Shown here: piece after piece, positions 54,320 to 64,000 of the stretch
How the letters are laid out: each line of letters starts with the position of its first letter
How positions within the stretch are numbered: the first letter of the stretch is position 1
Source of the DNA: Diadophis punctatus similis
Taxonomy: Eukaryota; Chordata; Lepidosauria; Squamata; Dipsadidae
Length of the DNA stretch: 64,000 bases
Assembly (NCBI GenBank): GCA_023053685.1
Contig: JALIGW010000004.1
Span: 84,139,654-84,203,653 of the forward strand
Reading direction: 5' to 3'
Notes under the pieces: generated by a model
Told to the model about the DNA's origin: nothing
Seen by the model: the letters and a program-made list of their open reading frames with translations, nothing else
Database searches by the model: none
Position numbers and translations under genes: made by a program

Positions 54320-54505
54320 GTTGGACAGTATTATTTGGTCTGTTGTATGGATGTGTGGGTGGTTCAGGGTGGGGAATTTGTGGCGGGTGGGGGCGTGTTT
54401 TAGGGATCGTTATGTGTGTTGGGGACTGGTCTTTGAGGCGTCATGTGAATTTCGTTGTATGGGTACACTGTGTGTATATGCATACAGTGACAATAATAAA
54501 GTCAT
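54320..54505 (+). mobile_element. Non-LTR LINE 3' end, class unsure
   Basis: GAATTTCGTTGTATGGGTAC, ACAGTGACAATAATAAAG is a common 3' tail of vertebrate non-LTR elements that keep a 3' UTR ending in TTCGTTGTA and GACAATAAA. Confidence 0.5.
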
Positions 54506-54694
54506 TTATCCTTCCAAAATCCACCTGAGATTTCTGAAAAGAATTCCATAAAATTACATACAGTATGTCAATCCAGCCCAATTATTCCTCTCAGATTCCA
54601 TTTTTAAATTATTGATTTATAGAGAGCAGCTTATTTCATGCTTAGAATTGCCAATTGAATAGCTCCGCGCTTTAATTCAGGATCTCCCTTTATT

Positions 54695-55170
54695 AACAGA
54701 GTAACGGAGTGGGAAGGGACCTTAGAGGTCATCAAGTCCAGCCCCCCCTGCCAAAGCAGGAGACCCTAAACCATTTCAGTCAAATGGTTGTCCAGTGTCT
54801 TCTTAAGAACCTCCAGTGGTGGAGAAGGAAGGAAGGAAGCAAGGGATAGGATGAAAGAAAGGGAGGGAGGGAGGGAGGGAGGGAGGAAGGAAGGAAGGAA
54901 GGGATAGGATGAAAGAAAGGGAGGGAGGGAGGGAGGGAGGGAGGGAGGGAGGGAGGAAGGAAGAGTATAACAATGATAGAGAAACAGAGTGGGAAGGGAC
55001 GTTGGAGGTCTTCTAGTCCAACCCACTGCTCAAGCAGGAGACATTATATCTCTTCTTAAAAACCGCCAGCGATGGAGCACCCACAACGTCTGGTGGCAAG
55101 CTGTTCCACTGGTTAATTGTCTTCACTGTCAGGAAGTTTCTCCCAAGTTCTAGGTTGGTTCTAGGTTACT
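54695..55170 (-). mobile_element. Two CR1 3' ends flanking (GGGA)n arrays
   Basis: Minus-strand CR1 at 54695-54825 and again at 54975-55165 (AGTGGGAAGGGACGTTGGAG, TTAATTGTCTTCACTGTCAG). Between them lies 54826-54965, GGAAGGAAGC and GGGAGGGA repeats in two near-identical blocks (GGGATAGGATGAAAGAAAGG occurs twice). Confidence 0.85.
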
Positions 55171-55259
55171 TTGACAAATTATTTTTGGACTGGGTCAAAT
55201 CAGCGTTTTTTTTATTCATGGTGCCTGCACTTAGAAAACCTTTGAGATTCAATCAGGTA

Positions 55260-55650
55260 CAGGTAATCCTCGACTTACGACCGCAATTGTGTCCAACATT
55301 TCTGTTGCTAAGCGAGACATCTGTTAAGTGAGTTTTGCTCCAATTTAACCACCTTTCTTGCCACGGTGGTTAAGCGAATCACCGCCGTTGTTAAATCAGT
55401 CCAATGGTTGTTAAGCGAAGCCGGCTTCCCCCTTCACTTTGCTCGTCAGACGGTCGCAAAAGGGGATCACGTGACCCCGCCCACCCGGGACACCACGACC
55501 GTCATAACCACGAGTCAGGTGTCTGAATTTTGACCACGCTTTGGGATGCTACGATTGCATGTGTGAAAACCGATCATAAGTCACCTTTTTCAGTGCCGTT
55601 GTAACTTGGAACAGTCACTAAATGAACTGTTGTAAGTTGAGGACTACCTG
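55260..55650 (-). mobile_element. Tigger-like MITE
   Basis: CAGGTAATCCTCGACTTACG to GTTGAGGACTACCTG, TA on both sides. One of the best preserved copies. Confidence 0.85.
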
Positions 55651-56110
55651 TATATTGGAACAAACCAAACCTCTCGTTTATTTTTTCATCCCTAGAAGCT
55701 TCTTGGAGCATCGATGATGTTTCAATACATTGAAAATTAGAGCTGTTGACTCTTTTGGTGGAGTGTTGTATGCCTGAAAAAAATTAATAGGTAAAGAACC
55801 GTGGCTCAATAACTCAGAGCTAGTGCTTTCAGCCTATAGTAGCTCTGGAATCAGTAGTTCTCCTTTGAGTAATGCATGCTACACCTCCCAATTGCTTGCT
55901 GGACTAGAGTTGCTGTCAATCAAGCCATTGGGTGGGTGAGTGTGGAGCCATGCAGGAGGGAACAACCAGGCGGATGGGTATATTCCCATGTTATGCATGC
56001 AATGGGCTGCTCCGAGATTAGGTCTAATTAACGTGTAGTAGGAAACCCCAGCGACACTTACTTACAAACTAGGTAACTGTACATTCCTCCTACTTACTCG
56101 AGAGTAAGCA
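55651..56110. other. CAMK1D intron, nothing recognised
   Basis: No feature identified. A CCGTGGCTCAATAACTCAG stretch near 55799 vaguely recalls a SINE head but no B box was found. Confidence 0.3.
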
Positions 56111-56175
56111 CTTTTGCAATTAGCCCGAAATTCCGGTGAAGAGAAGATTTTGAATGCAGAATTCCAGGGATATTT

Positions 56176-56177
<2 letters not shown>

Positions 56178-56263
<86 letters not shown>

Positions 56264-56333
56264 CCTCCCTCCCTCTCTTTATATCTCTCTCTTTATATCT
56301 ATATATCTATATCTATCTATCTATTTTATCTAT

Positions 56334-56394
<61 letters not shown>

Positions 56395-56431
56395 ATATTT
56401 CTCTCTCTCTCTGTATCTTTATCTATCTATC

Positions 56432-56496
<65 letters not shown>

Positions 56497-56520
56497 TATC
56501 TCTCTCTCTCTCTGTATCTA

Positions 56521-56584
<64 letters not shown>

Positions 56585-56635
56585 ATCTATCTATCTTTAT
56601 ATTTCTCTCTCTCTGTGTATCTTTATCTATCTATC

Positions 56636-56720
<85 letters not shown>

Positions 56721-56744
56721 TATCTCTCTCTCTCTCTGTATCTA

Positions 56745-56820
<76 letters not shown>

Positions 56821-56840
56821 ATCTATCTATCTATCTATGT
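56178..56840. repeat. Composite CT/TATC/TTTC microsatellite
   Basis: Pure CT (56178-56250), then alternating TATC and TTTC runs. A block made of TTTATATTTCTCTCTCTCTG, TATCTTTATC, TATC and TTTC runs, TTTATCTCTCTC and a TATC run occurs twice, at about 56391 and 56597, spacing about 206 bp. The 271-codon open frame is compositional. Confidence 0.95.
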
Positions 56841-56844
56841 TTTT

Positions 56845-57185
56845 AGAAAAGGGCCGAAGAACATACTTTTTGTGTTATTGTGAACTACAGTTGAGGATTC
56901 TAAGAATAGCTGACAGTTTCCTTCGGTGAGCCTTAGCATGACGTCATTAGAAGTTTTGGGATTGCCATGGTGATTTTGTGAAACTTTGCAGGAAAGTTGT
57001 CACAATACGGTGACTAATGGGGAGCCGTCTTCCCCACGGCTCTATGTTGGCGGGTGCTGCTAATCCAGAGATTTTTGGTTGTTGAAAAGCTGCTTCCAGT
57101 TGTGATGTGTTGCGCCCATGTTCGATTTGCAGAACAACAGAAAGGACGGAATCCATATTTCCCCCGTCTATTTACAACATTTCAT
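56845..57185. other. CAMK1D intron, nothing recognised
   Basis: No feature seen. Confidence 0.3.
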
Positions 57186-57189
57186 TTTT

Positions 57190-57410
57190 GGAAGACAAGT
57201 CCTTGAAAGAAAGAAAATAATATTTATATAATTTTGGGATGCATAGTATTTACATTCCTAGCTCTTCAAGAATATGAGGATGACTGTATGGTATTGCATA
57301 GAGATATTTGTACCCAGACGACACACTGTTTAAGGGAAGATGGAATGTTTATTTTTAAAAATAATAAAAAACTTTATATATAATTTTTTTAAAAAAAAGA
57401 ATATGATGAT
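57190..57410 (+). mobile_element. Possible L1 3' UTR remnant
   Basis: A/T-rich with AAAATAATAAAAAACTTTAT and an A-rich end, resembling the L1 tails at 45600 and 52500. Weak. Confidence 0.35.
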
Positions 57411-57631
57411 GACTGTAAAGGAAATGATAGGGTTGGTGAAGAGAGAGATCATTTTTGAGGCCAGAATTTCCAGCCAGTAGGAAAATATATTGTGCAGGAA
57501 AAACAAATAGAGAAAGGTAGGAAAAAGTGCTTTTTATTTGAAAGAATAAAAAAAAAATATTGGAAAGAACTTGCATATTCGAGGCCCCATTCCTTTATTC
57601 AAGTCCCGGTCGAAAATCGTGCTATGAAATA

Positions 57632-58029
57632 CAGAAAGTCCTCAACTTACGACCACAATTGAGCCCCAAATTTCTTTCGCTAAGTGAGACATATATTGTT
57701 AATTTTGCCGCATTTTAATTCATTTTCACTTAACATTTGTTAAGTGAATCACCGCAGTTGTTAAGTGAGTCAAACGGTTACTAAGTGAATCTGGCTTCCC
57801 CGTTGACTTTGCTTGTCTGAATGTCACCAAAGGGGATCACGTGACCTTGGGACGCTACGACCGTCATAAATGTGAGTCAGTTGCTGAGTAAATCCGAATG
57901 TAAATCACGTGACCCTGGGGATGCAGCATGGGTCGTAAGTGTGAAAAACGAGGGTAAGTCACTTTGTTTCAGTGCCGTTGTAACTTTGAACAGTCACTAA
58001 ACAGACTGTTGTAAGCCAAGGAGTGGCTG
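57632..58029 (-). mobile_element. Tigger-like MITE
   Basis: CAGAAAGTCCTCAACTTACG after TA, to GTAAGCCAAGGAGTGGCTG. Minus orientation. Confidence 0.8.
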
Positions 58030-58108
58030 TTTAAGAAGATGTCAAGATTCCTAACTGTCAATTATAGGGAATTATTGCTTTTCCAACAACTCTTGGGAGT
58101 TTTGTGTC

Positions 58109-58986
58109 CAGGGGTGGGATTGAAAAAATTTAGTTCGCTGCCCGGTTGCTCGGACTCCTGACCATGGCAGGGGGGCGTTTTCGCCCTCCCCAGGCTCCGA
58201 AGGCTTTCCTCGAGCCTCTAGGAGGTTGAAAACGGCCTCCCCCGGGCTCCGGAGGCCCTCTGGAGGCCAGAAATGGGTTCATTTCCAGACTTCTGGTAGG
58301 CCCATTTTTCACCCTCCTCAGGCTCCAGAGGCTTTCCTCGAGCCTCCGTGTCACGATGTGAATAATTGCCAGTTGTGCATCTCTACTGTTTTCTAAGGTT
58401 TATTGTATTTATAATCAAGCAGACATGTGATATGTTTTACTACGCATGCGTGCATTCCAGGAGTTTTGTCAACTCCCACTTTCCTTTCTTCTTCGATGCC
58501 TGCCGAAGGCAGACGTGAATCCATTAGCTGAAAAGATGTAGTTTATTAAGGGTTTATTTTTGTTACTTTTGTACTGAAATAAATATTTTGTTAATTAGAT
58601 TTGAATCTCGGTTTTATTTTCTAAATACGAATGACTTCAAGGAAGCAAGATCCAAAAATCGCCTCTTGGTAGGAAAATTCCTATCTGACACTCCGGGAGG
58701 GCGAAAACAGCCTCCCGCGGGCAGTGGAGGCCCTCTGGAGGCCGGAAACGGGCCCATTTCCGGACTTCCGGTCTTCTGGTAGGCCCATTTTTCGCCCTCC
58801 TAGAGCCTTCACACACGCACTGGACTTACCTGGCATCCAAAACGGGCCATGTGGGGACTCCGGGGAGGGGAGGGGAGGGGTGGGCGGGGTCAGCCAGTCC
58901 TTGGAACAACCGGTTCGGCAAACCAGATTAAAATTAACATCCGGTTTGCCTGTATCGGTTAAAACCGGCTGAATCCGCCCCCCCTG
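58109..58986. mobile_element. hAT-type element interrupted by an LTR
   Basis: CAGGGGTGGGATTGAAAAAA to CTGAATCCGCCCCCCCTG, with TTTTGTGTC on both sides (58100-58108 and 58987-58995), 8-9 bp. GC-rich modules (GGCGTTTTCGCCCTCCCC, GAGGCCCTCTGGAGGCC) and GGTTAAAACCGG. An LTR sits at 58349-58690. No transposase. Confidence 0.82.
58349..58690 (+). mobile_element. Solo LTR, 342 bp
   Basis: TGTCACGATGTGAATAATTG to TTCCTATCTGACA, with exact 5-bp CTCCG on both sides (58344-58348 and 58691-58695), inside the hAT element. AATAAATATTTT poly(A) area shared with the copy at 18343-18674. Confidence 0.88.
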
Positions 58987-59002
58987 TTTTGTGTCCCTAA
59001 GG

Positions 59003-59479
59003 CAGTGGTTTTCAACCTTCCTAATGCCGCGACCCTTTAATACAGTTCCTCATGTTGTGGTGACCCCCAACCATAAAATAATAAAATTATTAGGAAACTC
59101 AGGTGGGCTCTAACTTACCTCGCTGCCAGTTCGCTTCCTCCTGTGCTGCGTGTCCACGCCTTGTGGGCGCGTGGGCGCTTGGCACGCATGTGCAGTGCCG
59201 AAAATCGTTTTTTAAAATTGCAAAAAAAAAAAGCTGAAAACAAGATGGCGACGCATGTGCAGTGCCAGAAATTCGGCTTCTGCGCATGCTCAGAAGTTCC
59301 CATGGTTCAGATATTATTATTTTTTTGCAGTAGTCTATTTGCATGTGGGTGGACCCGCCTGGAGTTTCTCGATTCCTAAGACAATCGGAAATATGTGTTT
59401 TCTGATGGTCTTAGGCCACCCCTGTGAAAGGGTCGTTCGACCCCCAAAGGGTCCGCGACCCACAGGTTGAGAACCGCTG
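59003..59479 (+). mobile_element. SPIN-type hAT non-autonomous transposon
   Basis: The ends CAGTGGTTTTCAACCTTCC, AATGCCGCGACCCTTTAATA and (inverse) CAGCGGTTCTCAACCTGTGG, GGGGGTCGAACGACCCTTTC match SPIN elements. SPIN is a hAT family known to have moved horizontally among tetrapods, including squamates. The exact 8-bp duplication CCCTAAGG flanks it (58995-59002 and 59480-59487). The middle (about 59095-59370) is unlike SPIN and has GCGCATGC-rich, MITE-like sequence, perhaps an older nested insertion. Confidence 0.92.
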
Positions 59480-59489
59480 CCCTAAGGGA

Positions 59490-60165
59490 ACAAAAAGGAA
59501 CATCAGCAAGAAACCCCGAACAGTCAATGTAAATAAAAGTACACACAAAAAAAGAGACGAGAACTTTTAGGAACATCTGGCAAAGAGCCTTAAGACAAAT
59601 AAAAATACAAATTGAACGGGGAACTGATAAGGGAAGGCAGTTGGACCATCGTATGACCTTCTAAGAGATATTGAAGAAAAGCCAGAAAAACGGCACCAAA
59701 GCTGAATTGCTTCTTTTATTTTTATTTTTTCACGGCTGAGGATACAGAACAGATGCTCTTGCATTCGCTGGCTTTTTTTCGGGAACGGAGAGAAATAAAT
59801 GTTATAAGCTTAAGCGACCGATTGGGGGAACGGAGAGACAAGTCCAGATGGTATCCATCTGACGGTTCTTCAAAGAATTAAGAAGGGAAATTGCTGACAA
59901 AAAGTTGCAACTTCTCTCTTGAGGCATGGGCATTTGTTCCCGAGGATCGGAAAAAAATCAACATTAGAAACACTGATTTTTATTTTTTATTTTCTTTACA
60001 AAGGGGATTGATTGTGGAAGGAGGCTGGAAATTACTCTTGTTAGAGTAAAATTCAGTTTTTCCGTAGGAAGAAAACCATCAAACATAGAAAATGAAAAGG
60101 ATCACTTACAGAAAAGAATGAGTAATATAAGCAAAGAGAATGTCTGTGGAAATTCTCCGTCATCC
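59490..60165. other. CAMK1D intron, nothing recognised
   Basis: No exon or repeat family identified. Confidence 0.35.
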
Positions 60166-60167
60166 AG

Positions 60168-60640
60168 GACAGGGTTGTCCCAAAGCCGGGGTGAAATGCT
60201 CCCGGTTCGCTTTTACCTGTCTGTCGTCGGTGAGCCGATCGCGCAGGTAGCGCGGCGCTCCGCCCACCCGCCGGGACACCGCCATTTGAGTTCTTTTACG
60301 CTCTGCGCATGCACAGAACGCTTTGTGCATGCGCAGAGGGTAAAAGAACTCAAATGGCGGTGTCCTGGCGAGTGGGCGGAGCGCTGCACTACCTGCACGA
60401 TCGGCTCACCGACGACAGACAGGTAAAAGCGAACCGGGAGCATTTCACCCCTGTAAAGGTGCTTTTTCCAAAAGGCAACTGAACTTCCCTGGGTTTCTTT
60501 TTTTCCTTGAAAACATTTCGCTTCTCACCCAAGAAGCTTCTTCAGTGCTGAAGAAGAACTGAAGAACGGAGGAAGCTTCTTGGATGAGAAGCGAAAGGTT
60601 TTCAAAGGAAAAAAAAACCCCTAAGAAAGTCCCAAATATG
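60168..60640 (+). mobile_element. Fold-back repeat F1 interrupted by a palindrome
   Basis: GTTGTCCCAAAG (to 60185) and AAAGGTGCTTTTTCCAAAAG (from 60455) are the two sides of an F1 left arm. The right arm follows (GAGGAAGCTTCTTGGATGAG). Confidence 0.7.
60186..60453. mobile_element. 266-bp palindromic MITE
   Basis: From CCGGGGTGAAATGCTCCCGG to CCGGGAGCATTTCACCCCTG. Arms of about 132 bp are nearly identical inverses meeting at about 60319, with a central CGCATGCACAGAACGC and GCATGCGCAGAGGG loop. The same 70-odd-codon frame reads on both strands as a result. CAGGGGTGAAAT-type ends suggest hAT, but no clean 8-bp duplication was seen. Confidence 0.85.
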
Positions 60641-60935
60641 CTTTTTTTTCAAGAGGCAACTGGACTTTGTTTTTCCTTGACGACATTTCGCTTCTCATCC
60701 ATGAAGCTTCCTCAGTTCCTCAGCTGACTTTCAAGGCAACTGGACTTTCTTGAAAATGTTTCACTCCTCATCCAAGAAGTTTCTCCAGTTCCGAAGAAGA
60801 CGAACCGAAGAAGCTTCTCGGATGAGAAGCGAAACGTCTTCAAGAAAAAAAACGAGAAAGTCCAGTTGCTTCTTGAAAAAAGCACCTTTGGGACAACCAT
60901 GACCTGGATGACCAAGAATCTCCAATGACATAAAA
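60641..60935 (+). mobile_element. Fold-back repeat F1, multiple arms
   Basis: Two left arms in tandem (TTTCGCTTCTCATCCATGAA near 60687, TTTCACTCCTCATCCAAGAA near 60759), then one right arm (GAACCGAAGAAGCTTCTCGG) and the tail CATGACCTGGATGACCAAGA. Confidence 0.65.
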
Positions 60936-61081
60936 CAGGGGTCCCCAAACTTGGCAACTTTAAGACTTGTGGACTTCAACTCCCAGAATCCTGGGAGTTG
61001 AAGTCCACAAGCTATGCTGGCTGGAGAATCCTGGGAGTTGAAGTCCACAAGTCTTAAAGTTGCCAAGTTTGGGGACCTCTG
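60936..61081. mobile_element. hAT-type fold-back element (AACTCCCAGAAT family)
   Basis: CAGGGGTCCCCAAACTTGGC to GCCAAGTTTGGGGACCTCTG with exact 8-bp ACATAAAA on both sides (60928-60935, 61082-61089). Interior arms GTGGACTTCAACTCCCAGAA and inverses; one arm is partly repeated. Confidence 0.9.
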
Positions 61082-61251
61082 ACATAAAACAAAGAAGCCC
61101 AGTTCCCTTTTGTAAAAAGCCCCCTTGGGAGATTCATGGAGAAGTTAGGAAGCAAAATCAGATGGATAAGTAACTTTCCTTGTAGATATGAATTAGTCCT
61201 AATAATGATGAAGATCAACAGTAAAAATTTAAGCTCTGTGTACAACATGTA

Positions 61252-61638
61252 CCGTATTTTTCAGAGTATAAGATGCACCTTTTCCCCCCTAAAAGAGGCT
61301 GAAAATTTGGGTGCGTCTTATACTCCAAATGTAGCTTTTTCAAAGCTTTTTTTTTCCAGCCCTAACGAGGTGCTAAGGATCTCTCCCGGCTTGCAGGATT
61401 TTTTCATTCCTACTCCCTCCGAAGAAGTTTTTTTTCCAGCCCTAAGTCTTTGCAGGCTTGTTTTCATTGCTCTTCCCTCCGAAAAAGGTTTTTTTCAGCC
61501 CTAACCAGGGGATAAAATAATGTGCTGAAGCTGACCAGACTAAGGATGCTAGCCAGATGAATACCTGTTAGGCAGATTCCCCCCCCCCTATTTTCCTCCC
61601 CAAAAACTAAGGTGCGTCTTATACTCTGAAAAATACGG
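61252..61638. mobile_element. MITE with CCGTATTTTTCAGAGTATAA termini, TA target
   Basis: CCGTATTTTTCAGAGTATAA, GATGCACC at the left is inverted at the right (GGTGCGTCTTATACTCTGAA, AAATACGG), with TA on both sides. Tc1/mariner-type by target site. The interior has repeated TTTTTTTTCCAGCCCTAA segments. Confidence 0.85.
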
Positions 61639-61641
61639 TAT

Positions 61642-62600
61642 GTATGTCTGTGAGAACAAACACATGTCACCACTGTGTTTGTCTCTCCTGCCCTTTCTTG
61701 TCATTTTCTCAGGCTTGGATGTTGATAGTTGTGTTTACACAAGCTTGTTATCTGGATCCATCATCCTTTCTTCCTGCCTTGACAAAGTCAGCCGTCACAG
61801 TTTGCAATGTCTCATGAGTTTTAGGAGAAATGCCTGCCCTTCTCTAATTTAGAAGCAGGCACCAACTTGTGGCCCGTTCTTCTGCAGAACTTTCGAAGCA
61901 TGGATTCCTGGCAGTAATCCGATCTCTAAATCTCAGATTGTCCCGCGTCCAGAATTGATTAAATTTATAAGTGTGTCTCAATCATAGGTGAGCAAGAAAT
62001 GGAAGAAGTACAAGCCATCACCTACAAGGTTCGATGACTTATCTATTCACTTCTTCCAGGGTGTTAAATGGGGAAAAGAGATCTATGTTCGTAGTAATCA
62101 AATTTGACGTGGGCATTCTACCTTACTGCCATCTTCTGAACTGAGACCCAAGGTAGAGGAAGGAATGGCAGAAACTAGGGGTGGGGTCAAAAGAGGAAGC
62201 AGCCTAGAATTCCTACCTAGTCACAAGCATATTAAGTCCAACCTCCATTGAGGGGCATTGACACATATTTCACTCTAACTACTGCTGGCTGTTACTTGAG
62301 AAGATTGCTATGTGCAGGCATGTGTAGCAATAAATCAAATTAATTAAACCTTCACGGGTGGACATGATCTTTCGTACCTGACACCCTGATTTTCTTGAAC
62401 TTGTGCCGACACATGTGAGTCCAGTAAAGAATACAACTCTTTCAAGAACTGCTGACTGGTTCAGCAAGAGTTCAGATGATACACCTGAAGGACCTTCGTT
62501 TGCTTTAGATCCAAATTTTGATGACCACTTACAAGTTTGCTAGGTGGAAGTTTGTTTGGCCAAGCTCAGAGACCAAGAACTGTTCTACCTATTCAATTAG
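61642..62600. other. CAMK1D intron, nothing recognised
   Basis: No exon or repeat family identified on either strand. Confidence 0.35.
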
Positions 62601-62603
62601 GTA

Positions 62604-62974
62604 CAAGTAGTCCTTAACTTACAACAGTTCGAAGTTTCAACGGCACTGAAAAAAGGGACTTATGACCGTTTTTCACACTTACGACTGTTGCAGCTTCCCC
62701 ATGGTCCTGTGATTTAAATTCAGATGCTTGGCAACTGACTCATATTTATGACGGTCGCAATGTCCTGGGGTCACGGGATCCCCTTTTGGTGACCTTCTGA
62801 CAAGCAAAGTCAATGGGGAAGCCAGATTCATGTGACTAACTTAACAACTATAACAATTCGCTTCACAACAGCGGAACGAAAAGTCATAAAATGGGTCAAA
62901 ACTCCCTGAACCAATGTCTCACTTATCAACATAAATGTTGGGCTCAATTGTGGTCGTAATTCGAGGGCTACCTG
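62604..62974 (+). mobile_element. Tigger-like MITE
   Basis: CAAGTAGTCCTTAACTTACA after TA, to TAATTCGAGGGCTACCTG before TA. Plus orientation, small internal losses. Confidence 0.82.
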
Positions 62975-63067
62975 TACTTTGGACAGTCTTAAGCAGCAGA
63001 TCTCAACTATTAAGATGTTGGCACTTCAGCTCCCAGAATTCAACCCAGGTTTCATGTTGGTTACAAC

Positions 63068-63704
63068 CAGGGGCGGGTTCCTAATTTTTTTTACTACCAC
63101 TCTGTGGGCATGGCTTATTTTGTGGGTGTGGCTTGCCAGCCATGTGACCGGGTGGGCGTGGGCCTCGGGAGCTTGGCAGTGGCCGGAGAAGCAGGGGGGC
63201 ATTGCCCACCCGCAACACAGCCCCCTGCAGTGGGAGCAGCAAGACTGCGGCAGCGGTTCTTCTAGGAGGCTCCATCCAGCCTGAATGCTTCTCCCCATTC
63301 GATGATCCTAGGCTCCTGCCGCCCATTCCCCCTCCCCTCAGCAGCTCAAGAAGCCTTGAACGTGCAAAAATGCCTAGGATCATCACCGCGCGTTCGTGGC
63401 TACTTAGACTGCTGAAGGGAGGGGAATGGAGCTAGCTCCTGCCGCCCGTTCTTTCAGCATCTCACGCGCTCCCTCAGCCATCCTCCCCTGCTTGGACTCA
63501 CTGTGGGGTAGGAAGGCAGTGCATGCGCAGTGCCGGAAGCTCGGCTTCCGGGCATGCGCAGAAGAAATTTTTTTAAAAAAATTATTTATTTTTAAAAATG
63601 GCGCCACCCAGGCACCGGCAACCGACCGCACCGGTACTGTGACATCACCAGCGGGCCGCTACCGGTGCTATAGAGTGGACCGCACCGGTAGTAACCCACC
63701 ACTG
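63068..63704. mobile_element. hAT-type MITE, 637 bp
   Basis: CAGGGGCGGGTTCCTAATTT to CCGGTAGTAACCCACCACTG with exact 8-bp GTTACAAC (63060-63067 and 63705-63712). The interior has GTGGGCGTGG motifs, GC-rich stretches and GCGCAGTGCCGGAAGC. No transposase. Confidence 0.9.
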
Positions 63705-63712
63705 GTTACAAC

Positions 63713-64000
63713 ATTTGTCTATTTTTCATTGTTCATTCCGGCTGTTAAAATAGGGAGAGCTGAGAAGCGTATCTGGAATCGCTGTGCTACTATTGGCAAT
63801 AATCATGTAGTAGAGAAGATTTTCTCCCAAATGTTATCTGTTTGAAGAGAGTTATGAAACAGGTATTTTAATCCCTCCCCAAATATTGTGATGTTTATAC
63901 CAACAAAATCTTGGCCTGGGTTATTATTTTTGTATACGCAGAAATTGGAGTCCTTGTAAGTTCATTCAGACGTTGGTCTCTTGGCATCTTGGCGTGGATT
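63713..64000. other. CAMK1D intron, nothing recognised
   Basis: The last 290 bp hold no recognised feature. Confidence 0.3.

Noticed and set aside
56114..56929. 271-codon open frame
   Set aside because: It is a translation of CT, TATC and TTTC repeats (Ser-Leu and Ile-Tyr-Leu-Ser runs).
60118..60443. Pair of similar overlapping genes on opposite strands
   Set aside because: A perfect palindrome necessarily gives the same frame on both strands.
50000..64000. CAMK1D exon 2
   Set aside because: No acceptor followed by codons for the GAFSEV glycine loop was seen; intron 1 is long in other vertebrates.

Overview
The window is vertebrate nuclear DNA, most probably from a squamate reptile and plausibly a snake. 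Evidence: three spliced protein genes in the order NUDT5 (minus), CDC123 (plus), CAMK1D (plus), the arrangement known on human 10p; CR1-type LINE fragments with the reptilian RT and 3' end; Sauria-type tRNA SINEs; a SPIN hAT element; and very long GATA-type microsatellites. All three genes were recognised from their spliced protein sequence. Everything else is interspersed repeat, simple repeat or unrecognised intron and intergenic DNA.

Layout. 1-13.3 kb: 5' part of NUDT5 on the minus strand; coding exons at 8017-8079, 3973-4040 and 2830-2882, the rest (including the Nudix box) lying left of the window. 13.05-13.82 kb: GC-rich divergent promoter with four CCAAT boxes, taken as shared by NUDT5 and CDC123. 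14.8-35.2 kb: complete CDC123, 13 coding exons, 1020 nt including the stop, 339 residues, every junction consistent in phase, with an AATAAA signal at 35177. 35.2-47.9 kb: intergenic, filled with CR1, MITEs, LTRs and Sauria-type SINE material. 48.2-48.95 kb: 700-bp polypurine tract. 49.3-50.0 kb: CpG-rich promoter and first coding exon of CAMK1D (49874-49968). 50 kb to the end: CAMK1D intron 1, with layered transposon insertions.

The repeats form several families. (i) 21 loci of a Tigger/pogo-like MITE of about 370-400 bp with CAGGTAGTCC termini and TA target sites. (ii) hAT-type non-autonomous elements, many with exact 8-bp target duplications, including a SPIN element and three foldback or palindromic kinds. 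(iii) Two fold-back retroposon-like families, one copy with an 11-bp target duplication. (iv) Five solo or partial LTRs, four with perfect 5-bp target duplications. (v) CR1, L1 and L2-like LINE pieces and Sauria SINEs. (vi) Micro- and minisatellites, several of which arose inside a transposon.

Functionally the genes are housekeeping (NUDT5, ADP-sugar hydrolysis; CDC123, eIF2 assembly) and signalling (CAMK1D, calcium/calmodulin kinase). I found no new enzymatic or defence system. The unusual content is structural: a 266-bp near-perfect palindrome, abutting hAT insertions, minisatellites growing out of MITEs, composite GATA arrays, and LTRs sharing an acidic-then-basic coding signature.
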